Shown here one piece after another: positions 23,676 through 35,883 of a stretch of DNA of 64,000 nt. Both the position numbers and the translations under genes were made by a program. The notes below the pieces were generated by a model. It had not been told where the DNA came from and did no database searches. It saw nothing but the letters and a program-made list of their open reading frames with translations. Within the stretch, counting starts at the first letter, position 1. The number at the start of each line of letters is the position of its first letter. The DNA comes from Budorcas taxicolor (lineage: Eukaryota; Chordata; Mammalia; Artiodactyla; Bovidae): contig NW_026291761.1 of NCBI RefSeq assembly GCF_023091745.1, positions 155,043 through 219,042 of the forward strand, in the 5' to 3' direction.

Positions 23676-24489
23676 GGAACTTGGAAAGGGTCCTTCACAC
23701 CCTTGGTGCAAATCAAGAAGTTCCCCGACCTAGCCGTCTCCACTCGAGAGGAATCACGAGGGTCCCGCCCACATCCAGAGGAGCCCCGTTTCCGCCTCCT
23801 AGCTCGAGATGAGGGATCCTTTCCCTGCTTCGTCGGGAAAGAGTTCCCGGCGTTCCCGTCGCATCTCAAGAGGAGGCCCTCTCAACAGGAACGGCAAGAG
23901 GAACTCCAGGGTCGTGCCACCATTCCAAGAGTCCCCCAGATGTCTCAGTCCATTCCAGAGGAACCTCTTTTCCTTTCACCGGCTCGTCTTTCACGCCGAG
24001 GATCGACTGACACCAAGGTGGCACGTGGCACAGCCCTGTGGGAAAGTCTCATGGGAAAGCCTCGAGGGACAGCCTCGAGGGAAAGCCACAGATCCCTTGA
24101 TCCACGTGACAGGAAGCGTGACACTACTGCTGCAGCTCGGGAGGAAAGCGCACGTGCATGCCCCCACTCGAGACGAGGCCTGACTCCCCTGGGGAGACTC
24201 AGAAGCACCCCAAGATCCATGGCAACACTGGAGAGGAATCCTCAGGTTCCGGCCCCGACTCCACACAAGGTCTAGGCCCCGGCATGGACTGGAGAGGAAT
24301 CCCGAGATGGCCCCAGCAACTCACATGGGGACTGGCCTTTCCTGAGGCCACCAGAGCGGGTCCCTGAGGTCCCCGTTGTAACTCGGGAAGACCTGCCGCA
24401 ACTCAAGAAAATCCAGGAGGTTCTCCCCTCCAGGCGAGATGAGGTCCATTTCCGCTGAGGCGTCTCGAGGCTGATCACACCTCACCTCT
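23676..24489 (+). repeat. Monomer 30, A/B junction chimera
   Basis: 814 bp. The 5' part is A-type (gacctagcc, cctcctagc, cgactgacacc). From about the microrepeat on it is the B form seen at 29383 (agtctcatgg, aaggtctagg, gatggccccagc, ctcaagaaa). This unit is the A-to-B boundary. Confidence 0.9.
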
Positions 24490-25305
24490 GGAAATTCGAA
24501 AGGGTCCTTCACACCCTTGGTGCAAATCAAGAAGTTCCCCGACATTCCCGTCTCCACTCGAGAGGAATCACGAGGGTCCCGTCCACATCCAGAGGAGCCC
24601 CGTTTCCGCCTCGTAGCTCGAGATGAGGGATCCTTTCCCTGCTTCGTCGGGAAAGAATTCCCGTCGTTTCCGTCGCATCTCAAGAGGAGGCCCTCTCAAC
24701 AGGAACGGCGAGAGGAACTCCAGGGTCGTGCCACCATTCCAAGAGTCCCCCGGATGTCTCAGTCCATTCCAGAGGAACCTCTTTTCCCTTCACCGGCTCG
24801 TCTTTCACGCCGAGGATCGACTCACACCAAGGTGGCACGTGGCACAGCCCTGTGGGAAAGCCTCTTGGGAAAGCATCGAGGGACAGCCTCGAGGGAAAGC
24901 CACAGATCCCTTGATCCACGTGACAGGAAGCGTGACACTACTGCTGCAGCATGGGAGGAAAGCGCACGTGCATGCCCCCACTCGAGACGAAGCCTGATTC
25001 CCCTGGAGAGACTCAGAAGCACCCCAAGATCCATGGCAACACTGGAGAGGAATCCTCAGGTTCCGGCCCCGACTCCACACAAGGTCTTAGGCCCCGGCAT
25101 GGAATGGAGAGGAATCCCGAGATGGCCCCTAGCAACTCACATGGGGACTGGCCTTTCCTGAGGCAACCAGAGCGGGTCCCTGAGGTCCCCGTCGTAACTC
25201 GGGAAGACCTGCCGCAACTCGAGGAAATCCAGGAGGATCTCCCCTCCAGGCGAGATGAGGCCCATTTCTGATGAGGCGTCTCGAGGCTGATCACACCTCA
25301 CCTCT
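24490..25305 (+). repeat. Monomer 31, B type U
   Basis: 816 bp. ggaaattcg, gacattccc, cccgtccac, EcoRI at 24655, cctcttggg, gcagcatggg and ggaatggag. Close to 32640 and to the 5' half of 30196. Confidence 0.9.
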
Positions 25306-26120
25306 GGAACTTCGAAAGGGTCCTTCACACCCTTGGTGCAAATCAAGAAGTTCCCTGACATACCTGTCTCCACTCGAGAGGAAACACGAGGGTCCCGCCC
25401 ACATCCAGAGGAGCCCCGTTTCCGCCTCGTAGCTCGAGATGAGGGATCCTATCCCTTCTTCTTCGGGAAAGAATTCCCGTCGTTCCCGTCGCATCTCAAG
25501 AGGAGGCCCTCTCAACAGGAACGGCGAGAGGAACTCCAGGGTCGTGCCACCATTCCAAGAGTCCCCCAGATGTCAAGTCCATTCCAGAGGAACCTCTTTT
25601 CCCTTCACCGGCTCGTCTTTAACGCTGAGGATCGACTCACACCAAGGTGGCACGTGGCACAGCCCTGTTGGAAAGTCTCGTGGGAAAGCCTCGAGGGACA
25701 GCCTCGAGGGAAAGCCACAGATCCCTTGATCCACGTGACAGGAAGCGTGACCCTACTGCTGCAGCTCGGGAGGAAAGCGCACGTGCATGCCCCCACTCGA
25801 GACGAGGCCTGACTCCCCTGGGGTGACTCAGAAGCTCCCCAAGATCCATGGCAACACTGGAGAGGAATCCTCAGTTTCCGGCCCCGACACCACACAAGGT
25901 CTTAGGCCCCGGCATGGACTGGAGAGGAATCCCGAGATGGCCCCTAGCAACTCACATGGGGACTGGACTTTCCTGAGGCCACCAGAGCAGGTCCCTGAGG
26001 TCCCCGTCGTAACTCGGGAAGACCTGCCACAACTCGAGAAAATCCAGGAGGTTCTCCCCTCCAGGCGAGATGAGGCCCATTTCTGATGAGGCGTCTCGAG
26101 GCTGATCACACCTCACCTCT
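25306..26120 (+). repeat. Monomer 32, B type V
   Basis: 815 bp. ccctgacatacctg, cttcttcttcgg, EcoRI at 25471, gatgtcaagtcc, ctttaacgctg and gccctgttgg. Paired with 26937. Confidence 0.9.
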
Positions 26121-26936
26121 GGAACTTCGAAAGGGTCCTTCACACCCTTGGTGCAAACCAAGAAGTTCCCCGACATACCCGTCTCCACTCGAGAGGAAAC
26201 ACGAGGGTCCCGCCCACATCCAGAGGAGACCCGTTTCCGCCTCGTAGCTCGAGATGAGGGATCCTATCCCTTCTTCGTCGGGAAAGAATTCCCGTCGTTT
26301 CCGTCGCATCTCAAGAGGAGGCCCTCTCAACAGGAACGGCGAGAGGAACTCCAGGGTCGTGCCACCATTCCAAGAGTCCCCCGGATGTCTCAGTCCATAC
26401 CAGAGGAACCTCTTTTCCCTACACCGGCTCGTCTTTCACGCCGAGGATCGACTCACACCAAGGTGGCACGTGGCACAGCCCTGTGGGAAAGCCTCTTGGG
26501 AAAGCATCGAGGGACAGCCTCGAGGGAAAGCCACAGATCCCTTGATCCACGTGACAGGAAGCGTGACACTACTGCTGCAGCTTGGGAGGAAAGCGCACGT
26601 GCATGCCCCCACTCGAGACGAGGCCTGATTCCCCTGGGGAGACTCAGAGTCACCCCAAGATCCATGGCAACACTGGAGAGGAATCCTCAGGTCCCGGCCC
26701 CGACTCCACACAAGGTCTTAGGCCCCGGCATGGACTGGAGAGGAATCCCGAGATGGCCCCTAGCAACTCACATGGGGACTGGCCTTTCCTGAGGCCACCA
26801 GAGCGGGTCCCTGAGGTCCCCGTCGTAACTCGGGAAGACCTGCCGCAACTCGAGGAAATCCAGGAGGTTCTCCCCTCCAGGCGAGATGAGGCCCATTTCT
26901 GATGAGGCGTCTCGAGGCTGATCACACCTCACCTCT
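26121..26936 (+). repeat. Monomer 33, B type W
   Basis: 816 bp. gcaaaccaag, EcoRI at 26286, cagtccatacc, cctacaccgg, gcagcttggg, gagtcacccc and gtcccggcc. Confidence 0.9.
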
Positions 26937-27751
26937 GGAACTTCGAAAGGGTCCTTCACACCCTTGGTGCAAATCAAGAAGTTCCCTGACATACCTGTCT
27001 CCACTCGAGAGGAAACACGAGGGTCCCGCCCACATCCAGAGGAGCCCCGTTTCCGCCTCGTAGCTCGAGATGAGGGATCCTATCCCTTCTTCTTCGGGAA
27101 AGAATTCCCGTCGTTCCCGTCGCATCTCAAGAGGAGGCCCTCTCAACAGGAACGGCGAGAGGAACTCCAGGGTCGTGCCACCATTCCAAGAGTCCCCCAG
27201 ATGTCAAGTCCATTCCAGAGGAACCTCTTTTCCCTTCACCGGCTCGTCTTTAACGCTGAGGATCGACTCACACCAAGGTGGCACGTGGCACAGCCCTGTT
27301 GGAAAGTCTCGTGGGAAAGCCTCGAGGGACAGCCTCGAGGGAAAGCCACAGATCCCTTGATCCACGTGACAGGAAGCGTGACCCTACTGCTGCAGCTCGG
27401 GAGGAAAGCGCACGTGCATGCCCCCACTCGAGACGAGGCCTGACTCCCCTGGGGTGACTCAGAAGCTCCCCAAGATCCATGGCAACACTGGAGAGGAATC
27501 CTCAGTTTCCGGCCCCGACACCACACAAGGTCTTAGGCCCCGGCATGGACTGGAGAGGAATCCCGAGATGGCCCCTAGCAACTCACATGGGGACTGGCCT
27601 TTCCTGAGGCCACCAGAGCAGGTCCCTGAGGTCCCCGTCGTAACTCGGGAAGACCTGCCACAACTCGAGAAAATCCAGGAGGTTCTCCCCTCCAGGCGAG
27701 ATGAGGCCCATTTCTGATGAGGCGTCTCGAGGCTGATCACACCTCACCTCT
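26937..27751 (+). repeat. Monomer 34, B type V
   Basis: 815 bp. One substitution noticed relative to 25306. EcoRI at 27102. Confidence 0.9.
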
Positions 27752-28567
27752 GGAACTTCGAAAGGGTCCTTCACACCCTTGGTGCAAACCAAGAAGTTCC
27801 CCGACATACCCGTCTCCACTCGAGAGGAAACACGAGGGTCCCGCCCACATCCAGAGGAGCCCCGTTTCCGCCTCGTAGCTCGAGATGAGGGATCCTATCC
27901 CTTCTTCGTCGGGAAAGAATTCCCGTCGTTTCCGTCGCATCTCAAGAGGAGGCCCTCTCAACAGGAACGGCGAGAGGAACTCCAGGGTCGTGCCACCATT
28001 CCAAGAGTCCCCCGGATGTCTCAGTCCATACCAGAGGAACCTCTTTTCCCTACACCGGCTCGTCTTTCACGCCGAGGATCGACTCACACCAAGGTGGCAC
28101 GTGGCACAGCCCTGTGGGAAAGCCTCTTGGGAAAGCATCGAGGGACAGCCTCGAGGGAAAGCCACAGATCCCTTGATCCACGTGACAGGAAGCGTGACAC
28201 TACTGCTGCAGCTTGGGAGGAAAGCGCACGTGCATGCCCCCACTCGAGACGAGGCCTGATTCCCCTGGGGAGACTCAGAGTCACCCCAAGATCCATGGCA
28301 ACACTGGAGAGGAATCCTCAGGTCCCGGCCCCGACTCCACACAAGGTCTTAGGCCCCGGCATGGACTGGAGAGGAATCCCGAGATGGCCCCTAGCAACTC
28401 ACATGGGGACTGGCCTTTCCTGAGGCCACCAGAGCGGGTCCCTGAGGTCCCCGTCGTAACTCGGGAAGACCTGCCGCAACTCGAGGAAATCCAGGAGGTT
28501 CTCCCCTCCAGGCGAGATGAGGCCCATTTCTGATGAGGCGTCTCGAGGCTGATCACACCTCACCTCT
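27752..28567 (+). repeat. Monomer 35, B type W
   Basis: 816 bp. One substitution noticed relative to 26121. EcoRI at 27917. Confidence 0.9.
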
Positions 28568-29382
28568 GGAACTTCGAAAGGGTCCTTCACACCCTTGGTG
28601 CAAATCAAGAAGTTCCCTGACATACCTGTCTCCACTCGAGAGGAAACACGAGGGTCCCGCCCACATCCAGAGGAGCCCCGTTTCCGCCTCGTAGCTCGAG
28701 ATGAGGGATCCTATCCCTTCTTCTTCGGGAAAGAATTCCCGTCGTTCCCGTCGCATCTCAAGAAGAGGCCCTCTCAACAGGAACGGCGAGAGGAACTCCA
28801 GGGTCGTGCCACCATTCCAAGAGTCCCCCGGATGTCTCAGTCCATACCAGAGGAACCTCTTTTCCCTACACCGGCTCGTCTTTTACGCCGAGGATCGACT
28901 CACACCAAGGTGGCACGTGGCACAGCCCTGTGGGAAAGCCTCGTGGGAAAGCCTGGAGGGACAGCCTCGAGGGAAAGACAAATATCCCTTGATCCACGTG
29001 ACAGGAAGCGTGACACTACTGCTGCAGCTCGGGAGGAAAGCGCACGTGCATGCCCCCACTCGAGACGAGGCCTGACTCCCCTGGGGAGACTCAGCAGCAC
29101 CCCAAGATCCATGGCAACACTGGAGAGGAATCCTCAGGTTCCGTCCCGAATCCACACAAGGACTGAGGCCCCGGCATGGTCGGGAGAGGAATCCCGAGAG
29201 GTCCCCTAGCATCTCGCATGGGGACTGGCCTTTCCTGAGGCCAACAGAGCGGGACCCTGAGGTCCCCGTCGTAACTCGAGAAGACCTGCCGCAACTCGAG
29301 AAAATTCAGGAGGTTCTCCCTTCCAGGCGAGATGAGGCCCATTTCTGATGAGGCATCTCCAGGCTGATCACACCTCACCTCT
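28568..29382 (+). repeat. Monomer 36, B type X
   Basis: 815 bp. V-like 5' end (EcoRI at 28733), then caagaagagg, cttttacgcc, gcctggaggg, caaatatcc and gcatggtcgg. Repeated at 31012. Confidence 0.9.
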
Positions 29383-30195
29383 GTAACTTTGAAAGGGTCC
29401 TTCACACCCTTGGTGCAAATCAAGAAGTTCTCCGACATTCCCGTCTCCACTCGAGAGGAATCACGAGGGTCCCGCCCACATCCAGAGGAGCCCCGTTTCC
29501 GCCTCGTAGCTCGAGATGAGGGATCCTTTCCCTGCTTCGTCGGGAAAGAGTTCCCGGCGTTCCCGTCGCATCTCAAGAGGAGGACCTCTCAACAGGAACG
29601 GCGAGAGGAACTCCAGGGTCCTGCCACCATTCCAAGAGTCCCCCAGATGTCAAGTCCATTCCAGAGGAACCTCTTTTCCCTTCACCGGCTCGTCTTTCAC
29701 GCCGAGGATCGACTCACACCAAGGTGGTACGTGGCACAGCCCTGTGGGAAAGTCTCATGGGAAAGCCTCGAGGGACAGCCTCGAGGGAAAGCCACAGATC
29801 CCTTGATCCACGTGACAGGAAGCGTGACACTACTGCTGCAGCTCGGGAGGAAAGTGCACGTGCATGCCCCCACTCGAGACGAGGCCTGACTCCCCTGGGG
29901 AGACTCAGAAGCACCCCAAGATCCATGGCAACACTGGAGAGGAATCCTCAGGTTCCGGCCCCGACTCCACACAAGGTCTAGGCCCCGGCATGGACTGGAG
30001 AGGAATCCCGAGATGGCCCCAGCAACTCACATGGGGACTGGCCTTTCCTGAGGCCACCAGAGCGGGTCCCTGAGGTCCCCGTCGTAACTCGGGAAGACCT
30101 GCCGCAACTCAAGAAAATCCAGGAGGTTCTCCCCTCCAGGCGAGATGAGGTCCATTTCCGCTGAGGCGTCTCGAGGCTGATCACACCTCACCTCT
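29383..30195 (+). repeat. Monomer 37, B type Y
   Basis: 813 bp. Starts gtaactttg. gttctccgac, aggaggacc, ggtcctgcc, gatgtcaagtcc, gtggtacgtgg and aaggtctagg. No EcoRI site. Confidence 0.9.
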
Positions 30196-31011
30196 GGAAA
30201 TTCGAAAGGGTCCTTCACACCCTTGGTGCAAATCAAGAAGTTCCCCGACATTCCCGTCTCCACTCGAGAGGAATCACGAGGGTCCCGTCCACATCCAGAG
30301 GAGCCCCGTTTCCGCCTCGTAGCTCGAGATGAGGGATCCTTTCCCTGCTTCGTCGGGAAAGAATTCCCGTCGTTTCCGTCGCATCTCAAGAGGAGGCCCT
30401 CTCAACAGGAACGGCGAGAGGTACTCCAGGGTCGTGCCACCATTCCAAGAGTCCCCCGGATGTCTCAGTCCATACCAGAGGAATCTCTTTTCCCTACACC
30501 GGCTCGTCTTTCACGCCGAGGATCGACTCACACCAAGGTGGCACGTGGCACAGCCCTGTGGGAAAGCCTCTTGGGAAAGCATCGAGGGACAGCCTCGAGG
30601 GAAAGCCACAGATCCCTTGATCCACGTGACAGGAAGCGTGACACTACTGCTGCAGCTTGGGAGGAAAGCGCACGTGCATGCCCCCACTCGAGACGAGGCC
30701 TGATTCCCCTGGGGAGACTCAGAGTCACCCCAAGATCCATGGCAACACTGGAGAGGAATCCTCAGGTCCCGGCCCCGACTCCACACAAGGTCTTAGGCCC
30801 CGGCATGGACTGGAGAGGAATCCCGAGATGGCCCCTAGCAACTCACATGGGGACTGGCCTTTCCTGAGGCCACCAGAGCGGGTCCCTGAGGTCCCCGTCG
30901 TAACTCGGGAAGACCTGCCGCAACTCGAGGAAATCCAGGAGGTTCTCCCCTCCAGGCGAGATGAGGCCCATTTCTGATGAGGCGTCTCGAGGCTGATCAC
31001 ACCTCACCTCT
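30196..31011 (+). repeat. Monomer 38, U/W chimera
   Basis: 816 bp. U-type 5' part (ggaaattcg, EcoRI at 30361, gaggtactcc) and a W-type 3' part (gcagcttggg, gagtcacccc, gtcccggcc). Confidence 0.88.
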
Positions 31012-31826
31012 GGAACTTCGAAAGGGTCCTTCACACCCTTGGTGCAAATCAAGAAGTTCCCTGACATACCTGTCTCCACTCGAGAGGAAACACGAGGGTC
31101 CCGCCCACATCCAGAGGAGCCCCGTTTCCGCCTCGTAGCTCGAGATGAGGGATCCTATCCCTTCTTCTTCGGGAAAGAATTCCCGTCGTTCCCGTCGCAT
31201 CTCAAGAAGAGGCCCTCTCAACAGGAACGGCGAGAGGAACTCCAGGGTCGTGCCACCATTCCAAGAGTCCCCCGGATGTCTCAGTCCATACCAGAGGAAC
31301 CTCTTTTCCCTACACCGGCTCGTCTTTTACGCCGAGGATCGACTCACACCAAGGTGGCACGTGGCACAGCCCTGTGGGAAAGCCTCGTGGGAAAGCCTGG
31401 AGGGACAGCCTCGAGGGAAAGACAAATATCCCTTGATCCACGTGACAGGAAGCGTGACACTACTGCTGCAGCTCGGGAGGAAAGCGCACGTGCATGCCCC
31501 CACTCGAGACGAGGCCTGACTCCCCTGGGGAGACTCAGCAGCACCCCAAGATCCATGGCAACACTGGAGAGGAATCCTCAGGTTCCGTCCCGAATCCACA
31601 CAAGGACTGAGGCCCCGGCATGGTCGGGAGAGGAATCCCGAGAGGTCCCCTAGCATCTCGCATGGGGACTGGCCTTTCCTGAGGCCAACAGAGCGGGACC
31701 CTGAGGTCCCCGTCGTAACTCGAGAAGACCTGCCGCAACTCGAGAAAATTCAGGAGGTTCTCCCTTCCAGGCGAGATGAGGCCCATTTCTGATGAGGCAT
31801 CTCCAGGCTGATCACACCTCACCTCT
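31012..31826 (+). repeat. Monomer 39, B type X
   Basis: 815 bp. No difference noticed from 28568. EcoRI at 31177. Confidence 0.9.
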
Positions 31827-32639
31827 GTAACTTTGAAAGGGTCCTTCACACCCTTGGTGCAAATCAAGAAGTTCTCCGACATTCCCGTCTCCACTCTAGA
31901 GGAATCACGAGGGTCCCGCCCACATCCAGAGGAGCCCCGTTTCCGCCTCGTAGCTCGAGATGAGGGATCCTTTCCCTGCTTCGTCGGGAAAGAGTTCCCG
32001 GCGTTCCCGTCGCATCTCAAGAGGAGGACCTCTCAACAGGAACGGCGAGAGGAACTCCAGGGTCCTGCCACCATTCCAAGAGTCCCCCAGATGTCAAGTC
32101 CATTCCAGAGGAACCTCTTTTCCCTTCACCGGCTCGTCTTTCACGCCGAGGATCGACTCACACCAAGGTGGTACGTGGCACAGCCCTGTGGGAAAGTCTC
32201 ATGGGAAAGCCTCGAGGGACAGCCTCGAGGGAAAGCCACAGATCCGTTGATCCACGTGACAGGAAGCGTGACACTACTGCTGCAGCTCGGGAGGAAAGTG
32301 CACGTGCATGCCCCCACTCGAGACGAGGCCTGACTCCCCTGGGGAGACTCAGAAGCACCCCAAGATCCATGGCAACACTGGAGAGGAATCCTCAGGTTCC
32401 GGCCCCGACTCCACACAAGGTCTAGGCCCCGGCATGGACTGGAGAGGAATCCCGAGATGGCCCCAGCAACTCACATGGGGACTGGCCTTTCCTGAGGCCA
32501 CCAGAGCGGGTCCCTGAGGTCCCCGTCGTAACTCGGGAAGACCTGCCGCAACTCAAGAAAATCCAGGAGGTTCTCCCCTCCAGGCGAGATGAGGTCCATT
32601 TCCGCTGAGGCGTCTCGAGGCTGATCACACCTCACCTCT
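31827..32639 (+). repeat. Monomer 40, B type Y
   Basis: 813 bp. Differs from 29383 at ctctagagg and gatccgttg. Confidence 0.9.
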
Positions 32640-33454
32640 GGAAATTCGAAAGGGTCCTTCACACCCTTGGTGCAAATCAAGAAGTTCCCCGACATTCCCG
32701 TCTCCACTCGAGAGGAATCACGAGGGTCCCGTCCACATCCAGAGGAGCCCCGTTTCCGCCTCGTAGCTCGAGATGAGGGATCCTTTCCCTGCTTCGTCGG
32801 GAAAGAATTCCCGTCGTTTCCGTCGCATCTCAAGAGGAGACCCTCTCAACAGGAACGGCGAGAGGTACTCCAGGGTCGTGCCACCATTCCAAGAGTCCCC
32901 CGGATGTCTCAGTCCATACCAGAGGAAACTCTTTTCCCTACACCGGCTCGTCTTTCACGCCGAGGATCGACTCACACCAAGGTGGCACGTGGCACAGCCC
33001 TGTGGGAAAGCCTCTTGGGAAAGCATCGAGGGACAGCCTCGAGGGAAAGCCACAGATCCCTTGATCCACGTGACAGGAAGCGTGACACTACTGCTGCAGC
33101 ATGGGAGGAAAGCGCACGTGCATGCCCCCACTCGAGACGAGGCCTGATTCCCCTGGTGAGACTCAGAAGCACCCCAAGATCCATGGCAACACTGGAGAGG
33201 AATCCTCAGGTTCCGGCCCCGACTCCACACAAGGTCTTAGGCCCCGGCATGGAATGGAGAGGAATCCCGAGATGGCCCCTAGCAACTCGCATGGGGACTG
33301 GCCTTTCCTGAGGCCACCAGAGCGGGTCCCTGAGGTCCCCGTCATAACACGGGAAGTCCTCCTCAACTCGAGAAAATCCAGGAGGTTCTCCCCTCCAGGC
33401 GAGATGAGGCCCATTTCTGATGAGGCGTCTCGAGGCTGATGACACCTCACCGCT
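32640..33454 (+). repeat. Monomer 41, B type U
   Basis: 815 bp. EcoRI at 32805 and gaggtactcc as in 30196, but a U-type 3' half (gcagcatggg, ggaatggag). Private aggagaccc, ctggtgag and gtcctcctcaac. Confidence 0.88.
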
Positions 33455-34256
33455 TGAACTTCGAAAGGGTCCTTCACACCCTTGGTGCAAATCAAGAAGT
33501 TCCCCGACATACCCGTCTCCACTCGAGAGGAAACACGAGGGTCCCGCCCACATCCATAGGAGCCCCGTTTCCGCCTCGTAGCTCGAGATGAGGGATCCTA
33601 TCCCTGATTCGTCGGGAAAGAGTTTCCGTCGTTCCCCTCGCATCTCAAGAGGAGGCCCTCTCAACAGGAACGGCGAGAGGAACTCCAGGGTCTTGCCACC
33701 ATTCCAAGAGTCCCCGGGATGTCTCCGTCCATACCAGAGGAACCTCTTTTCCCTTCACCGGCTCGTATTTCACGCCGAGGATCGACTCACACCAAGGTGG
33801 CACGTGGCACAGCCCTGTGGGAAAGCCTCGTGGGAAAGCCTCGAGGGAAAGCCAAATATCCCTTGATCCACGTGACAGGAAGCGTGACACTACTGGTGCA
33901 GCTCGGGAGGAAAGCGCACGTGCATGCCCCCACTCGAGACGAGGCCTGACTCCCCTGGGGAGACTCAGAAGCACCCCAAGATCCATGGCAACACTGGAGA
34001 GGAATCCTCAGGTTCCGTCCCGACTCCACACAAGGACTGAGGCCCCGGCATGGTCGGGAGAGGAATCCCGAGAGGTCCCCTAGCATCTCGCATGGGGACT
34101 GGCCTTTCCTGAGGCCAACAGAGCGGGTCCCTGAGGTCCCCGTCGTAACTCGAGAAGACTTGCCGCAACTCGAGACAATCCAGGAGGTTCTCCCCTCCAG
34201 GCGAGATGAGGCCCATTTCCGCTGAGGCGTCTCGAGGCTGATCACACCTCACCTCT
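33455..34256 (+). repeat. Monomer 42, B singleton, short
   Basis: 802 bp, the shortest unit: one 13-bp microrepeat unit is missing near 33840. Also tgaacttcg at its start, tccataggag, ccctgattcg, ggtcttgcc and caaatatcc. Confidence 0.92.
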
Positions 34257-35069
34257 GGAACTCCGAAAGGGTCCTTCACACCCTTGGTGCAAATCAAGAA
34301 GTTCCCCGACATACCCGTCTCCACTCGAGAGGAAACACGAGGGTCCCGCCCACATCCAGAGGAGCCCCGTTTCCGCCTCGTAGCTCGAGATGAGGGATCC
34401 TTTCCCTGTTTCTTCGGGAAAGAGTTCCCGGCTTTGTCGCATCTCAAGAGGAGGCCCTCTCAACACGAACGGCAAGAGGAACTCCAGGGTCGTGCCACGA
34501 TTCCAAGAGTGCCCCAGATGTCTCAGTCCATTCCAGAGGAACCTCTTTTCCCTTCATTGGCTCGTCTTTCACGCCGAGGATCGACTCACACCAAGGTGGC
34601 ACGTGGCACAGCCCTGTGGGAAAGACTCGTGTGAAAGCCTCGAGGGAAAGCCTCGAGGGAAAGCCACAGATCCCTTGATCCACGTGACAGGAAGCGTGAA
34701 ACTACTGCTGCAGCTCGGGAGGAAAGCGCACGTGCATGCCCCCACTCGAGACGAGGCCTGACTCCCCTGGGGAGACTCAGAAGCACCCCAAGATCCATGA
34801 CAACACTGGAGAGTAAACCTCAGGTTCCGGCCCCGACTCCACACAAGGTCTTAGGCCCCGGCATGGACGTGAGAGGAATCCCGAGATGTCCCCTAGCAAC
34901 TCGCATGGGGACTGGCCTTTCCTGAGGCCACCAGAGCGGGTCCCTGAGGTCCCCGTCGTAACTCGAGAAGACCTGCCGCAACTCGAGAAAATCCAGGAGG
35001 TTCTCCCCTCCAGGCGAGATGAGGCCCATTTCCGCTGAGGCGTCTCGAGGCTGATCACACCTCACCTCT
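34257..35069 (+). repeat. Monomer 43, B singleton
   Basis: 813 bp. ggctttgtcgc is three bases short. Also cacgattcc, agtgcccc, cattggctc, gactcgtgtg, gagtaaacc and gacgtgagag. Confidence 0.9.
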
Positions 35070-35883
35070 GGAACTTCGAAAGGGTCCTTCACACCCTTGG
35101 TGGAAATCAAGAAGTTCCCCGACATACCCGTCTCCACTCGAGAGGAAACACGAGGGACCCGCCCACATCCAGAGGAGTCCCGTTTCCGCTTCGTAGCTCG
35201 AGATGAGGTTTCCTCTCCCTGCTTCGTTGGGAAAGAGTTTCCGGCCTCCCCTGCGCATCTCAAGAGGAGGCCCTCTCAACAGGAACGGCGAGAGGAACTC
35301 CAGGGTCGTGCCACCATTCCAAGAGTCCCCCAGATGTCTCAGTCCATTCCAGAGGAACCTCTTTTCCCTTCATTGGCTCGTCTTTCACGCCGAGGATCGA
35401 CTCACACCAAGGTGGCACATGGCACAGCCCTGGGGGAAATCCTCGTGGGAAAGCCTCGAGCGAAAGCCTCGAGGGAAAGCCACAGATCCCTTGATCCACG
35501 TGACAGGAAGCGTGACACTACTGCTGCAGCTCGGGAGGAAAGCGCACGTGCATGCCCCCACTCGAGACGAGGCCTGACTCCCCTGGGGAGACTCAGAAGC
35601 ACCCCAAGATCCATGGCAACACTGGAGAGGAATCCTCAGGTTCCGGCCCCGACTCCACACAAGGGCTTAGGCCCCGGCATGGAGGGGAGAGGAATCCCGA
35701 GATAGTCCCTAGCAACTCGCATGGCGACTCCCCTTCCTGAGGCCACCAGAGCGGGTCCCTGAGGTCCCCGTCGTAACTCGAGAAGACCTGCCGCAACTCG
35801 AGAAAATCCAGGAGGTTCCCCCACCAGGCGAGATGAGGCCCATTTTCGCTGAGGCGTCTCGAGGCTGATCACACCTCACCTCT
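35070..35883 (+). repeat. Monomer 44, B, Q-like 3' half
   Basis: 814 bp. Distinct 5' half (gtggaaatc, gaggtttcc, ggcctcccc). The 3' half is the one found in Q units (aagggcttagg, gagatagtcc, cattttcgc). Confidence 0.9.

Larger units (their letters stand above)
1..24250 (+). repeat. Family A domain of the array
   Basis: Twenty-nine complete monomers and the 5' half of a thirtieth. Most carry gacctagcc near monomer position 50, gaggaatcacg, and a cgctgagg end. Five recurring subtypes (A1 to A5) are defined by shared variants. Units are almost all exactly 816 bp. The domain ends inside the monomer at 23676-24489, which has an A-type 5' part and a B-type 3' part. Confidence 0.88.
25306..28567 (+). 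repeat. Tandem duplication of a 1631-bp B dimer
   Basis: Copies are 25306-26936 and 26937-28567. Comparing them I see two substitutions: gactggactt versus gactggcctt, and gaggagaccc versus gaggagcccc. The first monomer of each copy has a one-base shorter gatgtcaagtcc. Both monomers carry EcoRI sites. At about 99.9% identity this is one of the youngest events in the window. Confidence 0.9.
28568..33454 (+). repeat. Tandem duplication of a 2444-bp B trimer
   Basis: Copies are 28568-31011 and 31012-33454. The first two monomers match except at ctcgagagg versus ctctagagg and atcccttga versus atccgttga. The third monomers share their 5' halves but differ downstream: the first copy has the 3' half of the 26121 type and the second that of the 24490 type. 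A conversion or crossover therefore followed the duplication. Confidence 0.88.
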
